From: Trichodesmium sp002260545
Lineage (GTDB): Bacteria; Cyanobacteriota; Cyanobacteriia; Cyanobacteriales; Microcoleaceae
Reading direction: 5' to 3'
Length of the DNA: 64,000 nt
NCBI RefSeq assembly: GCF_050016015.1
Contig: NZ_JBNHEQ010000298.1
Span: 8,795 to 72,794 of the forward strand
A model generated the notes under the pieces. That model saw only the letters and a list, made by a program, of their open reading frames with translations, had not been told where the DNA came from and searched no databases. The position numbers were made by a program, and so were the translations under genes. Below are positions 9,070 through 18,943 of this stretch, piece by piece. Positions within the stretch are counted from its first letter, which is position 1, and every line of letters begins with the position of its first letter.

Positions 9070-9369
9070 TTGACCGAAACTCAAAAAAGTTCGTTTTTAG
9101 ATGTAATTGAAAAGGGGCTTTGTCAGGCTTTTTCTCAGGCACTTTTTAAGGATTATATACTGCAAGTTTTTGAAGAGATTGATGTCAATAAAGATGGTAT
9201 TTTAGAAATGTCTGAAATTGAATCTAAGTTTAAGAAGCTTGGTTATACTGAGCAAGAGATTGAAAGTTTCTGGAAAGTCAGCGATGTTAACCAGGATGGT
9301 AGTTTATCTAAGGCTGAGTTTTTTGAGAATTTTACACAATTTTTGTTGTCATCTCAGATGAATAGTTAA
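9070..9369 (+). CDS. Small two-EF-hand calcium-binding protein
   Basis: This 99-residue acidic protein begins at a TTG codon (no in-frame ATG upstream was seen). Two canonical 12-residue EF-hand loops are visible: DVNKDGILEMSE (about 39-50) and DVNQDGSLSKAE (about 73-84). Each has Asp/Asn at positions 1, 3 and 5, Gly at 6 and Glu at 12. There is no signal peptide, so it is probably cytoplasmic. The family binds Ca2+; the partner is unknown. The start is uncertain because no good ribosome-binding site precedes it. Confidence 0.8.
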   Translation: MTETQKSSFLDVIEKGLCQAFSQALFKDYILQVFEEIDVNKDGILEMSEIESKFKKLGYTEQEIESFWKVSDVNQDGSLSKAEFFENFTQFLLSSQMNS

Positions 9370-9378
9370 TTCGTTTGA

Positions 9379-9405
9379 TTTCTGGAATTTTCTTAGTTCC
9401 AGAAA
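9379..9405 (+). terminator. Hairpin after the EF-hand gene
   Basis: A 9-bp perfect stem, tttctggaa and ttccagaaa, begins 9 bases after the stop. There is no tight T run after the stem, so termination is plausible but not certain. The rest of the gap to 9671 shows no gene. Confidence 0.45.
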
Positions 9406-9671
9406 TACTAATTTTATTTCGTCATTATAAACAAATTTTTGTTTTTCTTCTTGAAATCAGTTTTAGGATTAATAAATCTCATTTCTTCCTCCTTATTATT
9501 CAGAGAATTGTTAGCAAAAATTATAGCCTTTTTCAGATAGGTAAACCCAGTCCAGACGACAACCTTTGCAGAGAGGTTCTATGGCAAGTCTGTACTGTGG
9601 TTTACTCACATAAAAACTGCTATAAATATGGTTATTATTAGAGGTTATTTAGGCTGAGTAATATTAGATAT

Positions 9672-10931
9672 TTATGAACTAGAGAAATTAACAGCTTTAA
9701 ATGATTGTTTTTGATGTTTTCTATCCCAAGTTTTTTCTAAATTAAAATATACTCTTAACTTTTCTTTTCTCAAATAAGGTGGTAAATCTCTCTGTAAAAA
9801 GAAAACGCGTTTACCATCATCGGTAATTACAAAACCATGAGATTTATCTTGGGGTAAATAATTAATAATTCCGCTTTCTTGAGGCAGATTGTAATAAGCC
9901 TGCTTTTTCCAGTCTTTTTGACATAATTTAACTAGGTAATTAATATTTCTACTTTCACATTCAATCGTCTTTTGAGATTTTTCTAACTCTTGGTGTATTT
10001 TAAAGTCTACCTTTTGTAAATCTTCTTTAATTTTCCATCCTTCCTGTTCGCGAATAGCTTTAGATAGTTCAATATTTCTGACAGCCATTTCTATATTTCC
10101 TGTATCTAAACTTAGTTGAGCAATATTCATGTAGAGAGTAACTTTTGCTTTATATTCTCCTGATCCTAAAGCAGCACGACAACTACAACTAATTGCTTGC
10201 TCTAGTTGATTTAAACTGGAATAAAAATTTGCTAAATCTTGGAATATATACCATTCTACTATTTTGGTTGAAATTATCTTTTCTAATTCATTAATAGCTT
10301 GTTTGACTTTTCCTTGATATCCTAAAGCTAAAGCAGCCCAACGATAAAAATGAATTTCTTTTGGATATAACTTGATAGCTTCTAATGCCCAAGAACGAGC
10401 TTCTTTCCATAATTCTAATTGAACTAAACTTTTAACTTTAGCAAAAAACCATTGTTCTTGTTTAGATTTTCCCTTGCCATTCATTGTGGTGTTATCCATC
10501 ATTTGCGGCTCTAATTTATCACACCATTCTGATACTATCTGCCATTCTTCTTTTTGTTTTGCTAATTTAACAACAGCCATAACTGTTAATTCTTTTGGCA
10601 ATTTCTCTGGTTGAAGACTTAAAATATTGATGGCTGATTTTATCAAATCATATAAATTTTCTTCTGCTGCAAATTTTTTAATATCTCTGTCATAACAAGC
10701 CCAAATTAATTCACTTTTAATATAATTGTTATCCGGGAATTGTTCCTTAGCTTTTTTTCCTTGTCTGATGGCAGCACCAGGATGTCCTGCTTTCCTTAAA
10801 CAAGATAAATAACGACTTGCAGCATAGCTATTATTTTCTTCTTCCCAAAATTGACGAAAAATTTTGCCTGCTGCGGGAAAGTTTTCCTGTTTTAAAAATT
10901 GTTGAGCTTGTTCAATTAGATTATTAGACAT
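9672..10931 (-). CDS. TPR protein with a C-terminal cold-shock-like domain
   Basis: This 419-residue soluble protein is built of helical repeats (AGKIFRQFWEEEN, KQAINELEKI, QLEQAISCSCRAAL). Near the C-terminus, at about 354-383, the segment GIINYLPQDKSHGFVIT followed by DDGKRVFFLQRDL resembles a cold-shock fold (G-I-I, GFV, DDG, VFF), which usually binds single-stranded nucleic acid. The gene starts 5 bases after the stop of the NERD-UvrD helicase gene and on the same strand, so the two are almost surely cotranscribed. Inferred role: an accessory or nucleic-acid-binding partner of the helicase. The domain call is by eye. Confidence 0.7.
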   Translation of the reverse strand: MSNNLIEQAQQFLKQENFPAAGKIFRQFWEEENNSYAASRYLSCLRKAGHPGAAIRQGKKAKEQFPDNNYIKSELIWACYDRDIKKFAAEENLYDLIKSAINILSLQPEKLPKELTVMAVVKLAKQKEEWQIVSEWCDKLEPQMMDNTTMNGKGKSKQEQWFFAKVKSLVQLELWKEARSWALEAIKLYPKEIHFYRWAALALGYQGKVKQAINELEKIISTKIVEWYIFQDLANFYSSLNQLEQAISCSCRAALGSGEYKAKVTLYMNIAQLSLDTGNIEMAVRNIELSKAIREQEGWKIKEDLQKVDFKIHQELEKSQKTIECESRNINYLVKLCQKDWKKQAYYNLPQESGIINYLPQDKSHGFVITDDGKRVFFLQRDLPPYLRKEKLRVYFNLEKTWDRKHQKQSFKAVNFSSS

Positions 10932-10936
10932 TGTGT

Positions 10937-12841
10937 TTAACCCTCATCAATAATATCAAAATAATTACCATTAATTAACTCTGGAGCAATTTTGGCATTT
11001 TTATTAGAAAATAAATGCAAATATTCTTGAGCGCGAGTCATCCCAACATATATTTTTCTCCTTGCTAATATTTCAGCATCAGTTTTAGTTTTTCCTATAG
11101 AGTCATCAAATTGTTCTAACCAAATTAATAAGACTGCTTTAAATTCTAATCCTAAAGACGATTCGCAAGTGATTATTCTTACTCCTTTTAAATTCAGATT
11201 ATACTTTGCTTTACTTTTCTTATCTTTACTCACCCAATAAGTGGGTATATCAGATTGATTCATCATGGAAATGATTGATTTCAACCTAGTATTATGGCGG
11301 TAAATAATCGCTATTTCATTAAAATTTAATCCTGATTTATGCAATATTTGAATAGTTTTAACTATACTTTTGTCTTGGTTTTCTGAATTGCTAGCTAAAT
11401 GTAATTGAGGAATTTCTCCTTGCCTTACTGCTGAGGTAGGTTGTATTAGGGGAAAATTTATATCTTGCTGTTCTAATGATGAATTAACCCTATCATTTAT
11501 TGGTTTTAAAACTTCTGAAGCTGCTGATAAGATTTGTTGTGTATTCCGATAGTTTTTATCTAAATCAAAAATTTTACTAATTGTCCGACGACCTACTGCT
11601 TTAATTCCTACACTTTTCCATATAAATTTACTACGTTGATAAAGACTTTGATTACCATCAGCAACAATCATTAAATCGCCATTTTCACTATCTTTTAAAG
11701 CACTAACACAACACTTAAACCAACTAGGCACAAAAGTATGAGCTTCATCAATTAAAATAGCATCATATTTTTGCTCAATTGAATAGTTCGATAATTGTTT
11801 CAAAGTTTCCTAGGCGATTTTTTTATCATAGTTTTCACCTGGTTTATTTTCTGAATAACCAGTGATTGAAATAGCCCAATTATGAAAATTAGTAACCTCT
11901 ATATTTTGATATTGGGGATTTTGTGAATCTTGATGTAAAACGGAGCGTAAATAAGCTGCAAGACTGACATTGAAACAAACAACTAAAATTTTTAGTTTAG
12001 GATTATTATTTATTAAATACTTAGCCCTAGAAATTAATAGTAATGTTTTTCCCGATCCGGCAACACCAAAGAAACGTCTATGACCATTTCCAATGCTTTT
12101 AGCTAATCCTTCTTGTCTAAAATCGAGTATTTTTAAGATAGTATCACTAGGTAAAAATTGAATATTATCAGGCACGCTATCAGGAGTTGCTTTTTCCTCT
12201 CTAATCACAATTTCCGGATATATCGAACCTTTGATAGTCGTAATTTGATCGAGTGTTAATTTCGGAAAATTAAATTGGATTTCAAACATTTCTTGAAAAC
12301 GTTGAATAATTCTCTCATTTGGTACTTGTCCTTCTTCCCAGTTTAATAATTCATCTTTATAAATTACTTTTTTTATTGGTAATATCTGTTGGTCAAGTTT
12401 AGATTCAGATGCTTGTTTATAAGTAATATTAGACATCACCGCCCCAACACCCACAGGAAAGCATAATTTTCCTTGATAATTCCCCGATCTATGAGTCAAA
12501 ATCGGGTGTGCTTTTAGTTGATCGAGTATCTTAAAAAGATAATCTCTTCCTTGACTTAGAGGTGATTTTTGTTTTTGATTTGTTTCTCTATTATTTTGCC
12601 TCCATTTAATCTCAAAATAGTCTGAGTTAGCTTTCAAAATAGAATTAAAATACCATCCTTTCACTTCAATAATTAAGATGCCAAAGTCGGGAGATAAAAT
12701 GATAAAATCAGGATAACGCCCATTAATCTTAGGTTCATACCAAACCGAGAAATCATCAGGTAGCCTAGATAAAATATTATACAAACGTTTTTCACCAGCA
12801 CTAGCTTCAGATGCAATGCTGTCAGGAATAATTTGTGCCAT
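10937..12841 (-). pseudogene. NERD-domain UvrD-like helicase split by one in-frame amber codon
   Basis: The first part (12841-11810, 343 residues) has a NERD domain with nuclease-like residues D45, E59 and K61 in FGILIIEVKGW, then Walker A GVAGSGKT (259-266). It ends ENYDKKIA before TAG at 11810-11812. The same frame continues as ETLKQLSNYSIEQKYDAILIDEAH, with the Walker B region, NYRNTQQIL, a CESSLGLEFK motif and YVGMTRAQEYL, to 10937. Without the TAG the protein would be about 634 residues. The second half could restart at TTG 11803. No frameshift is involved. Either this is a recent nonsense mutation, an assembly error, or the two halves act together. The 5-base spacing to the TPR-CSD gene suggests an operon. 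Confidence 0.85.
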
Positions 12842-13331
12842 AATTAATTTGGATTGACCAATTAACTGGAAACTTATTTGAACTAATTGATATCCACTAT
12901 AACACTACAATGTCAATTATTTTTGATTGGTGAATCTAGATTTTTTCCTAACCTAGTCAGGCAGAAACTTTTAATCGCTTAAATTTTTAAATTTAAGTAA
13001 TTCTTCTGTAATAACAGTAGTTAGATTTAGTCAATAAAGGGGTATAATATGCGGGGTTTTATTCAACCTGATACTTAAATATATAAAGTCAAAATAGACA
13101 ATAAAAAAAACGAGTTTTACATAAAAATACTGATTTTTTTGATTAAATTGATATCAATTTACCTAGTTTTCACTGATGTATACAAAAAAATTTTTTGAGA
13201 GTTTACAGTCAATACCTTCCTCAACTAAGAAGCGGGCAAATTCAGGATAGTCACTTGCTGCCTAACTTCAATATGTAGAATCTTTTGCTAAAATAGAAAT
13301 CAACCTATCATCATATAATTGCTGATCAAGT
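12842..13331. other. Intergenic, AT-rich, with a 49-bp fragment of ppsA
   Basis: This divergent promoter region lies between the helicase and Uma2 genes. It contains no gene. Bases 13207-13255 match ppsA coding bases 14824-14872 at 48 of 49 positions in the same orientation on this strand. Confidence 0.7.
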
Positions 13332-13898
13332 ATGTCGGATGTCACTATCAAAGACTTAGAAATAATACAAACCCTATTCAATGAAGCAGGTTTAGATTAT
13401 CAATTAGAATTAGAAGGTGGAAAAATATCAATTATGAGGCCGTCAGATATTGTTTCGAGCGAAATAACCATACGTTTAAGTGCTTCTCTTTATGCTTGGA
13501 TAAACCCCCGTCGTCTGGGACGGGTATTCGACTCTGCTGGTGGTTTTATTTTACCTGATAGCAACCTCAAAGCACCAGATGTTTCTTTTGTCAAAGCCGA
13601 TCGCTTGCCACGAAGCATCCGCTATTTTGCAGAAATGGTACCCGATCTAGCAGTGGAAATCAAGTCTCAAAGCGATAGAGTTCCCCCTCTGAAGAAGAAA
13701 CTCCTAAAATATATTGAATTGGGGGTGGAAGTTGCAATATTAATCGATCCCGATGAAGAAACAGTAATAATTTATCGCCCCACAGGAGAACCCATTGAAC
13801 TTACAGGGGATGACATATTGAGCATTCCTGAACTGTTCCCTGGTTGGGAAATATCCATTTCTGAACTTTGGCCGCCAGTCTTTGATGAGGAAGAATAG
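13332..13898 (+). CDS. Uma2 family (DUF820) putative nuclease
   Basis: This 188-residue protein has the fold signature of Uma2/DUF820: PDVSFVKADRLP, then DLAVEIKSQSD (the PD-(D/E)xK-like E-x-K) and GVEVAILIDPDEETVIIYRP. These proteins are highly amplified in cyanobacteria and their targets are unknown. The gene stands alone, with repeats on both sides. A second, divergent member lies at 54193. Confidence 0.85.
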   Translation: MSDVTIKDLEIIQTLFNEAGLDYQLELEGGKISIMRPSDIVSSEITIRLSASLYAWINPRRLGRVFDSAGGFILPDSNLKAPDVSFVKADRLPRSIRYFAEMVPDLAVEIKSQSDRVPPLKKKLLKYIELGVEVAILIDPDEETVIIYRPTGEPIELTGDDILSIPELFPGWEISISELWPPVFDEEE

Positions 13899-13985
13899 AT
13901 TTCAGTTAGCCTCTTGCAGAGGAACTTCGTTAACAGTTATCAGTTATCAGTAAAAACAGACAATATCGCTCCTTTTTACTAGATA

Positions 13986-14465
13986 GAATCTATGTTTGAC
14001 AAAAGGAGCGATCGCTAGTTTTTAGTATAGCCTGGGTCATTGCGACTGGAACGGAGTGGAAGGAAGCAATCTCCGCGCACCCCTGAGATTGCTGCGCTGA
14101 CGCTTGCTATCGCAAAGCTGCGCTTTTTCCTGACGGAATGCTCCGCAAACATGTCGCGGAGCGAAACGCAATGACGAATATTCAATCGGATTCTATATTA
14201 TCTCATAGAATATATGTTTAACAAAAGGAGCGATCGCTAGTTTTTAGTATAGCCTGGGTCATTGCGACTGGAACGGAGTGGAAGGAAGCAATCTCCGCGC
14301 ACCCCTGAGATTGCTGCGCTGACGCTTGCTATCGCAAAGCTGCGCTTTTTCCTGACGGAATGCTCCGCAAACATGTCGCGGAGCGAAACGCAATGACGAC
14401 TATTCAATCGGATTCTATATTATCCCATAGAATCTCTGTTTAACAAAAAGAGCGATCGCTAGTTT
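13986..14465. repeat. Tandem duplication, 222-bp unit, two copies plus a partial third
   Basis: aaaaggagcgatcgctag recurs at 14001 and 14223, and aaaaagagcgatcgctag at 14445, giving a period of 222 bp. Copies 1 and 2 are nearly identical. Each contains a palindromic block (cattgcgactggaacgg to aacgcaatgacga) in which a smaller tgcgga-type element is nested. The third copy is only the first 20-25 bases. Confidence 0.9.
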
Positions 14466-14617
14466 CTAGACAAAGATAGAAATTATCAAAAACTTACTAG
14501 ACTGACACAACTAATGGGTGTGCACCTACGCGGGTTTATGTAAATCTTAGAGTAAGCATTAAAATTCTAGATAAAACCCGCCCCTACTATTGCACTATTT
14601 TAGCTGTGTAGTTCCAC

Positions 14618-14713
14618 TACAGTGCTTTTTAATCAACTACATCGCTATAAAAAAACCTTGCAGGGACGTTCCATGCAACGTCCCTACTACCGTGCAGGAA
14701 AACCGCTGTAAAA
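14618..14713. mobile_element. Family C MITE-like element, copy 1, abutting the ppsA stop codon
   Basis: Its ends are ctacagtgctttt and aaaaccgctgtaa. The core is a palindrome built on ggacgttccatgcaacgtcc. It ends directly at the ppsA stop codon (14714-14716), so it may form the transcript end of ppsA. The stretch before it (14466-14617) holds another dispersed repeat (aatgggtgtgca, aaacccgcccctac). Confidence 0.65.
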
Positions 14714-17254
14714 TTACTTCGCCCTTGCTACATCCATAATGTCATCCATTACGGAACCCGACTCCTCCATCTTACCAATATCCAACAGAGTCTTCAACAA
14801 TGAATCAGGATTTAAACTCAATGAGTCAATACCTTCCTCAACTAAGAAGCGAGCAAATTCAGGATAGTCACTAGGCGCTTGACCGCAAATACCAATCTTG
14901 CGATCGTATTTCTTAGCAGCTTTAATAGCAATTTTCACCATCCGACGTACCGCTTCATTCCGTTCGTCAAAAATGTGCGCCACCAATGCCGAATCTCGGT
15001 CTAAACCTAAAGTCAACTGAGTCAAATCATTAGATCCAATAGAGAAACCATCAAACACTTGGGCAAACTCGTCGGCAAAAATCACATTGCTGGGCAACTC
15101 GCACATCACATACACTTGCAACCCATTCTCGCCCCGTTTCAAACCATTTTTCTCCATCTCTGCCAACACCTTGCGACCCTCATCAGGAGTCCGACAGAAA
15201 GGAATCATTGGAATCACATTAGTTAAACCCATTTCATCCCGTACTCGCTTCAACGCTTTACACTCTAAAGCATAAGCATCGCGATATTTTGGATCGTAGT
15301 AACGAGACGCACCTCGCCAACCAATCATGGGGTTTTCTTCCCCTGGTTCAAACTGACGACCACCCAATAAGTTCGCATATTCGTTACTCTTGAAATCACT
15401 CATCCGCACCACTACAGGATGAGGATAAAAAGCAGCAGCGATCGTACCTACACCTTGCGCCAATTTATCTACAAAGAAATCTGGTTTATGTTCGTACAAC
15501 CCGGTCAAATTACCAACTTCCCGTTTTACTAACGGATCGTCCAACTCGTCATAGTGAATTAAAGCTAATGGGTGAGCTTTAATATGATTGGCAATAATAA
15601 ACTCCAACCTTGCCAAACCAACGCCATCGCAAGGAATAGAAGACAGACCAAAAGCTTCCTCTGGGTTGCCAACGTTCATCAAAATCTTAGTCCTAGTCTT
15701 AGGTAAGTCACCCAACAAAGTTTCCTGCACCTCAAACGGCACCATACCCTCATAAACCTTGCCCTCTTCACCCTCAGCACAACAAACAGTCACTTCCTGA
15801 CCAGTCATCAACACTTTAGTCGCATCACCACAACCAACTATTGCTGGAATACCCATCTCCCGCGCAATAATAGCAGCATGACAAGTACGCCCGCCTTGGT
15901 TAGTAACTATAGCGCTAGCCTTTTTCATAATAGGTTCCCAGTCAGGATCGGTTTTGTTTGTCACCAAAACTTCCCCTGCCATAAACTCGTCAATTTTATG
16001 CACGTCAAGAATAACACGAGCTTGACCTTGCCCAATCATTTCTCCCACGGCGCGACCGCGAACTAATACATCACTACTACCTTTAAGTTTGAAGTTACGG
16101 AGAATGCTACCAGATTTTTGAGATTGTACTGTTTCTGGACGCGCTTGCACAATGAACAATTCACCAGTGAGACCGTCTTTTGCCCATTCAATATCCATTG
16201 GCGTGTAATGGTCGCGCACTTGAGAATAATGTTCTTCAATAACACAGGCCCATTTTGCTAGTTGCAGGATTTCGTCGTCATTGATGCAATATTTTTCCCG
16301 TTCGGAAACTGGCACTGGCACATTTTTGGTAAGTTTGGAACCGCCGATGTCATAAATCATCTTCAGTTCTTTTGTGCCAAGACGTTTTTCCAATATTGGG
16401 CGGAAATCTTCTTTGAGGGTAGGTTTAAAAACAAAGTATTCGTCTGGGTTGACTGCTCCTTGGACAACGTTTTCACCTAAACCGTAGGCTGCTGTTACAA
16501 GAGCAGCATTTTTGAATCCAGTTTCAGTATCGATGGAGAACATGACGCCGGAGGAAGCGAGGTCAGAACGTACCATTTTTTGTACGCCCACTGACAAGGC
16601 AACGTCAAAGTGGTCGAAACCTTTGATGGTACGGTAGGATATGGCGCGGTCTGTGAATATGGAGGCAAAACATTTATGGCAAGCTTCTAATACTGCTTCA
16701 TCACCGTAAATGTTGAGGTAGGTTTCCTGTTGTCCAGCAAAACTGGCATCCGGTAGGTCTTCAGCAGTTGCGCTGGAACGTACTGCTACATCTACTTCTT
16801 TGGTGTAACGTTCACATTCTTGTTTGGAATTTCCTTCTAGTTTGTCGCAATATTCGGCGGAAGTTCCGTAGCGATCGCACATTTGATGATATGCTGCGAC
16901 GATGGCTGATTCTAACTCTTCTGGGAATGGGGTGTCAAGAATCAGAGTACGAGCTTGTTTTCCCCGCTTTCGTAAGTTCCTGACATCTTCTACATCTAGG
17001 TCAGCAAATAGTTCTCGCAGTTTTTTCTCTAATCCCGCTTTTTTGACAAAATACCGATATGCGTAAGCTGTAGTGGCGAATCCATTGGGAACGTTTACAC
17101 CTTTGGGAGTTAATTGTTGAATCATTTCTCCCAGGGATGCGTTTTTGCCTCCCACTAATGGAATATCTGCAATTCCTACTTCTTCAAACCATAGGACAAA
17201 AGCTGTTTCTTTATCTACTTTTGTTATGTTTTTTTGACCTAATAGGTTCACCAT
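14714..17254 (-). CDS. ppsA: Phosphoenolpyruvate synthase
   Basis: The protein is about 846 residues from the ATG at 17254. That start has GGAGAAG six bases upstream, so it is preferred to the TTG five codons earlier. The N-terminal ATP-binding part has LVGGKNASLGEM and VAVRSSATAEDLPDASFAGQ. The phosphohistidine is in GGRTCHAAIIAREMG (residue 459 from this start). The C-terminal barrel has RMSDFKSNEY, VMCELPSNV and FSIGSNDLTQLTLGLDRDS. The enzyme makes PEP from pyruvate and ATP for gluconeogenesis. A Cys- and Glu-rich stretch of roughly 20 residues (AEYCDKLEGNSKQECERY) sits before VDVAVRSS and looks like an insertion relative to E. coli-type enzymes (from memory). Confidence 0.95.
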   Translation of the reverse strand: MVNLLGQKNITKVDKETAFVLWFEEVGIADIPLVGGKNASLGEMIQQLTPKGVNVPNGFATTAYAYRYFVKKAGLEKKLRELFADLDVEDVRNLRKRGKQARTLILDTPFPEELESAIVAAYHQMCDRYGTSAEYCDKLEGNSKQECERYTKEVDVAVRSSATAEDLPDASFAGQQETYLNIYGDEAVLEACHKCFASIFTDRAISYRTIKGFDHFDVALSVGVQKMVRSDLASSGVMFSIDTETGFKNAALVTAAYGLGENVVQGAVNPDEYFVFKPTLKEDFRPILEKRLGTKELKMIYDIGGSKLTKNVPVPVSEREKYCINDDEILQLAKWACVIEEHYSQVRDHYTPMDIEWAKDGLTGELFIVQARPETVQSQKSGSILRNFKLKGSSDVLVRGRAVGEMIGQGQARVILDVHKIDEFMAGEVLVTNKTDPDWEPIMKKASAIVTNQGGRTCHAAIIAREMGIPAIVGCGDATKVLMTGQEVTVCCAEGEEGKVYEGMVPFEVQETLLGDLPKTRTKILMNVGNPEEAFGLSSIPCDGVGLARLEFIIANHIKAHPLALIHYDELDDPLVKREVGNLTGLYEHKPDFFVDKLAQGVGTIAAAFYPHPVVVRMSDFKSNEYANLLGGRQFEPGEENPMIGWRGASRYYDPKYRDAYALECKALKRVRDEMGLTNVIPMIPFCRTPDEGRKVLAEMEKNGLKRGENGLQVYVMCELPSNVIFADEFAQVFDGFSIGSNDLTQLTLGLDRDSALVAHIFDERNEAVRRMVKIAIKAAKKYDRKIGICGQAPSDYPEFARFLVEEGIDSLSLNPDSLLKTLLDIGKMEESGSVMDDIMDVARAK

Positions 17255-17269
17255 AATTTTCTTCTCCAA

Positions 17270-17806
17270 TGTTTTATTTATACCGTGTTGCTAGGCAGGA
17301 TTTATTTATTTAATGTAAGGATTCAGCTTTTCGTATTTTCGTCAAGAATAAAGCAACTACTAAGATTAGCTGAAGACCTTTTTCGTGTCGGACTTTTAAT
17401 TCTCCTTGAAGACTAATTCCTCCTGACAAAATAATGAATTAATGGCTGATAGCTGTTAGCTGAGTGCTGTTTGCGCAGCATTCCGTCAGGAAATGCTTAC
17501 TATTTAGTTTTGTTTATTTTTTTTTCAAAATGTTAAACCGAATGATTTATTTATGGGATGTTAAGAAAAACAAACTTATCGATCCCTAAACGTTAAACTC
17601 CATAAGTAAGGTGAATTATTTCTATATATATCCTAGCTTTTCAGCTAGAGGAGGTTTTTTTTCCTCCATCTATATCCTAATACTTTCTACTGTAATTGCA
17701 ATATAGGGTCTGAAAAATTCTTTAGTTACAAAAAGTAAAAATTTTTGTTTTTTCAGTGGTAAAGGTTATTATTAAAGAAAGATAAATTTTTAAGAGTTAG
17801 AAGAAA
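17270..17806. other. Divergent promoter region of ppsA and the HxlR gene
   Basis: It holds a tgcgga-type palindrome near 17468-17496 and two adjacent hairpins, ctagcttttcagctag (17634-17649) and ggagg-T8-cctcc (17650-17670). The second could act as a bidirectional terminator. The stretch from 17700 to 17806 is AT-rich and probably contains the HxlR promoter. No gene was seen. Confidence 0.5.
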
Positions 17807-18184
17807 ATGAAACTTAAAAATAAAAGTGTCAAATCAGATGTTAAAATGAGGGATATATTGTGTTTAAGCAACAATTGTCCGATTCAGTTTGTATTAGGAA
17901 TATTGGGTAGTAAATGGTCGGTATTGATTTTGCAAGAGCTGTTGAGTGGCGATCGCCGAACTCACGAATTATTAGAAGCTCTACCGGGAATTAGCTCGAA
18001 AACCCTGACCTTAAGACTGAGGGAATTAGAAAAACATGGTTTGTTAGCAAGGCGGGTGTATCCAGAAGTGCCTCCCCATGTTGAATATTCTTTGACAGAG
18101 AAAGGATTAGAAGTGCAACCAGTAATGATAGCTCTCCAGCAGTTAGGAGAGCAATGGTTAGGCGAGAAAAATTGTAGTTGTTAG
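17807..18184 (+). CDS. HxlR-family winged-helix regulator
   Basis: This 125-residue protein has the classic HxlR pattern: CPIQFVLGILGSKWSVLILQEL, then RRTHELLEALPGISSKTLT with LRLRELEKHGLL and a wing (VPPHVEYSLTEKG). The Cys in NNCPI is conserved in redox- or electrophile-sensing members, and two more Cys end the protein (NCSC). It is divergent from ppsA across 550 bases. Regulation of ppsA is possible but not shown. Confidence 0.88.
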   Translation: MKLKNKSVKSDVKMRDILCLSNNCPIQFVLGILGSKWSVLILQELLSGDRRTHELLEALPGISSKTLTLRLRELEKHGLLARRVYPEVPPHVEYSLTEKGLEVQPVMIALQQLGEQWLGEKNCSC

Positions 18185-18250
18185 ATGAATAAGTAGGGAT
18201 TTTTGGGGAGCGATCGCTCATATTCCCAAGTGAGAAAATTGTTTTCAAAT

Positions 18251-18350
18251 TACCGAATAATTAAGGTATAAAGCCTCTCCTTTTAAGGAGAAAAAAAAAT
18301 CATTTTGCTCAATTATATCCGTTTTAAGGAGAGGTAATTATTAATTATTG
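18251..18350. mobile_element. Family D element, copy 2
   Basis: It runs from taccgaataattaagg to gaggtaattattaattattg, with an internal inverted pair cctctccttttaagg and ttttaaggagagg. Confidence 0.65.
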
Positions 18351-18792
18351 AAAGTATATTCCAAGTATAGAACCCATTTGGTATCTTGGGCTTTGTTGCG
18401 AGTTTTTGGCTCAGTCCTCAGGAGTAGGGGTGATTTTCGTTCCGGAATACTTTCCTTCGGAATGCTCTGCAAACGTAAACGCTTGCCTTAGGAGCATGAC
18501 AAACGGAAATCACCCGTACAGAAGTCAGGAGATTAAGAAATAAAATAGGGGAAAAAGGTATAAAAATGCTCCCATCTTCCCACCCTCCCCACACTTCCCA
18601 CACTCCCCACCCCCATCATGTATAAAACAATAAATACCAAATGGGTTCTATATGAGGTACAAATATTAACTGCAAAGCTTTCCTGCGGAATGCTCCGCAA
18701 ACGCTAATGGATGTTTGTAGTGGCGTGAAACACCTAAAATGTTGCAATAGTAGGGGCGGGTTTTAGTCGAAATTTCGATACTCAACCAAAGA

Positions 18793-18943
18793 TTACAGCG
18801 GTTTTCATTTCAGTAGAGCACAGTAGAGGGGATTTCGTTCCGAATGCTGCGCAAACGCGTTTACGAAGTATTCCGGAACGGAAATCGCCCCTACAGGGTT
18901 TTGGCTATGACGATGTGGTTTATCCATCTGAAAAGCGCTGTAA
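18793..18943. mobile_element. Family C MITE-like element, copy 2
   Basis: The ends are ttacagcggttttcatttc and aaaagcgctgtaa. A tgcgga-type palindrome is nested inside (about 18841-18880). Confidence 0.6.

Noticed and set aside
9375..9641. 88-aa frame after the EF-hand gene
   Set aside because: It starts in a terminator-like hairpin and has an AT-rich composition (Phe/Ile/Lys) without family features.
15087..16983. Several plus-strand frames of 60-72 aa opposite ppsA
   Set aside because: They are shadows of the well-supported ppsA coding sequence.
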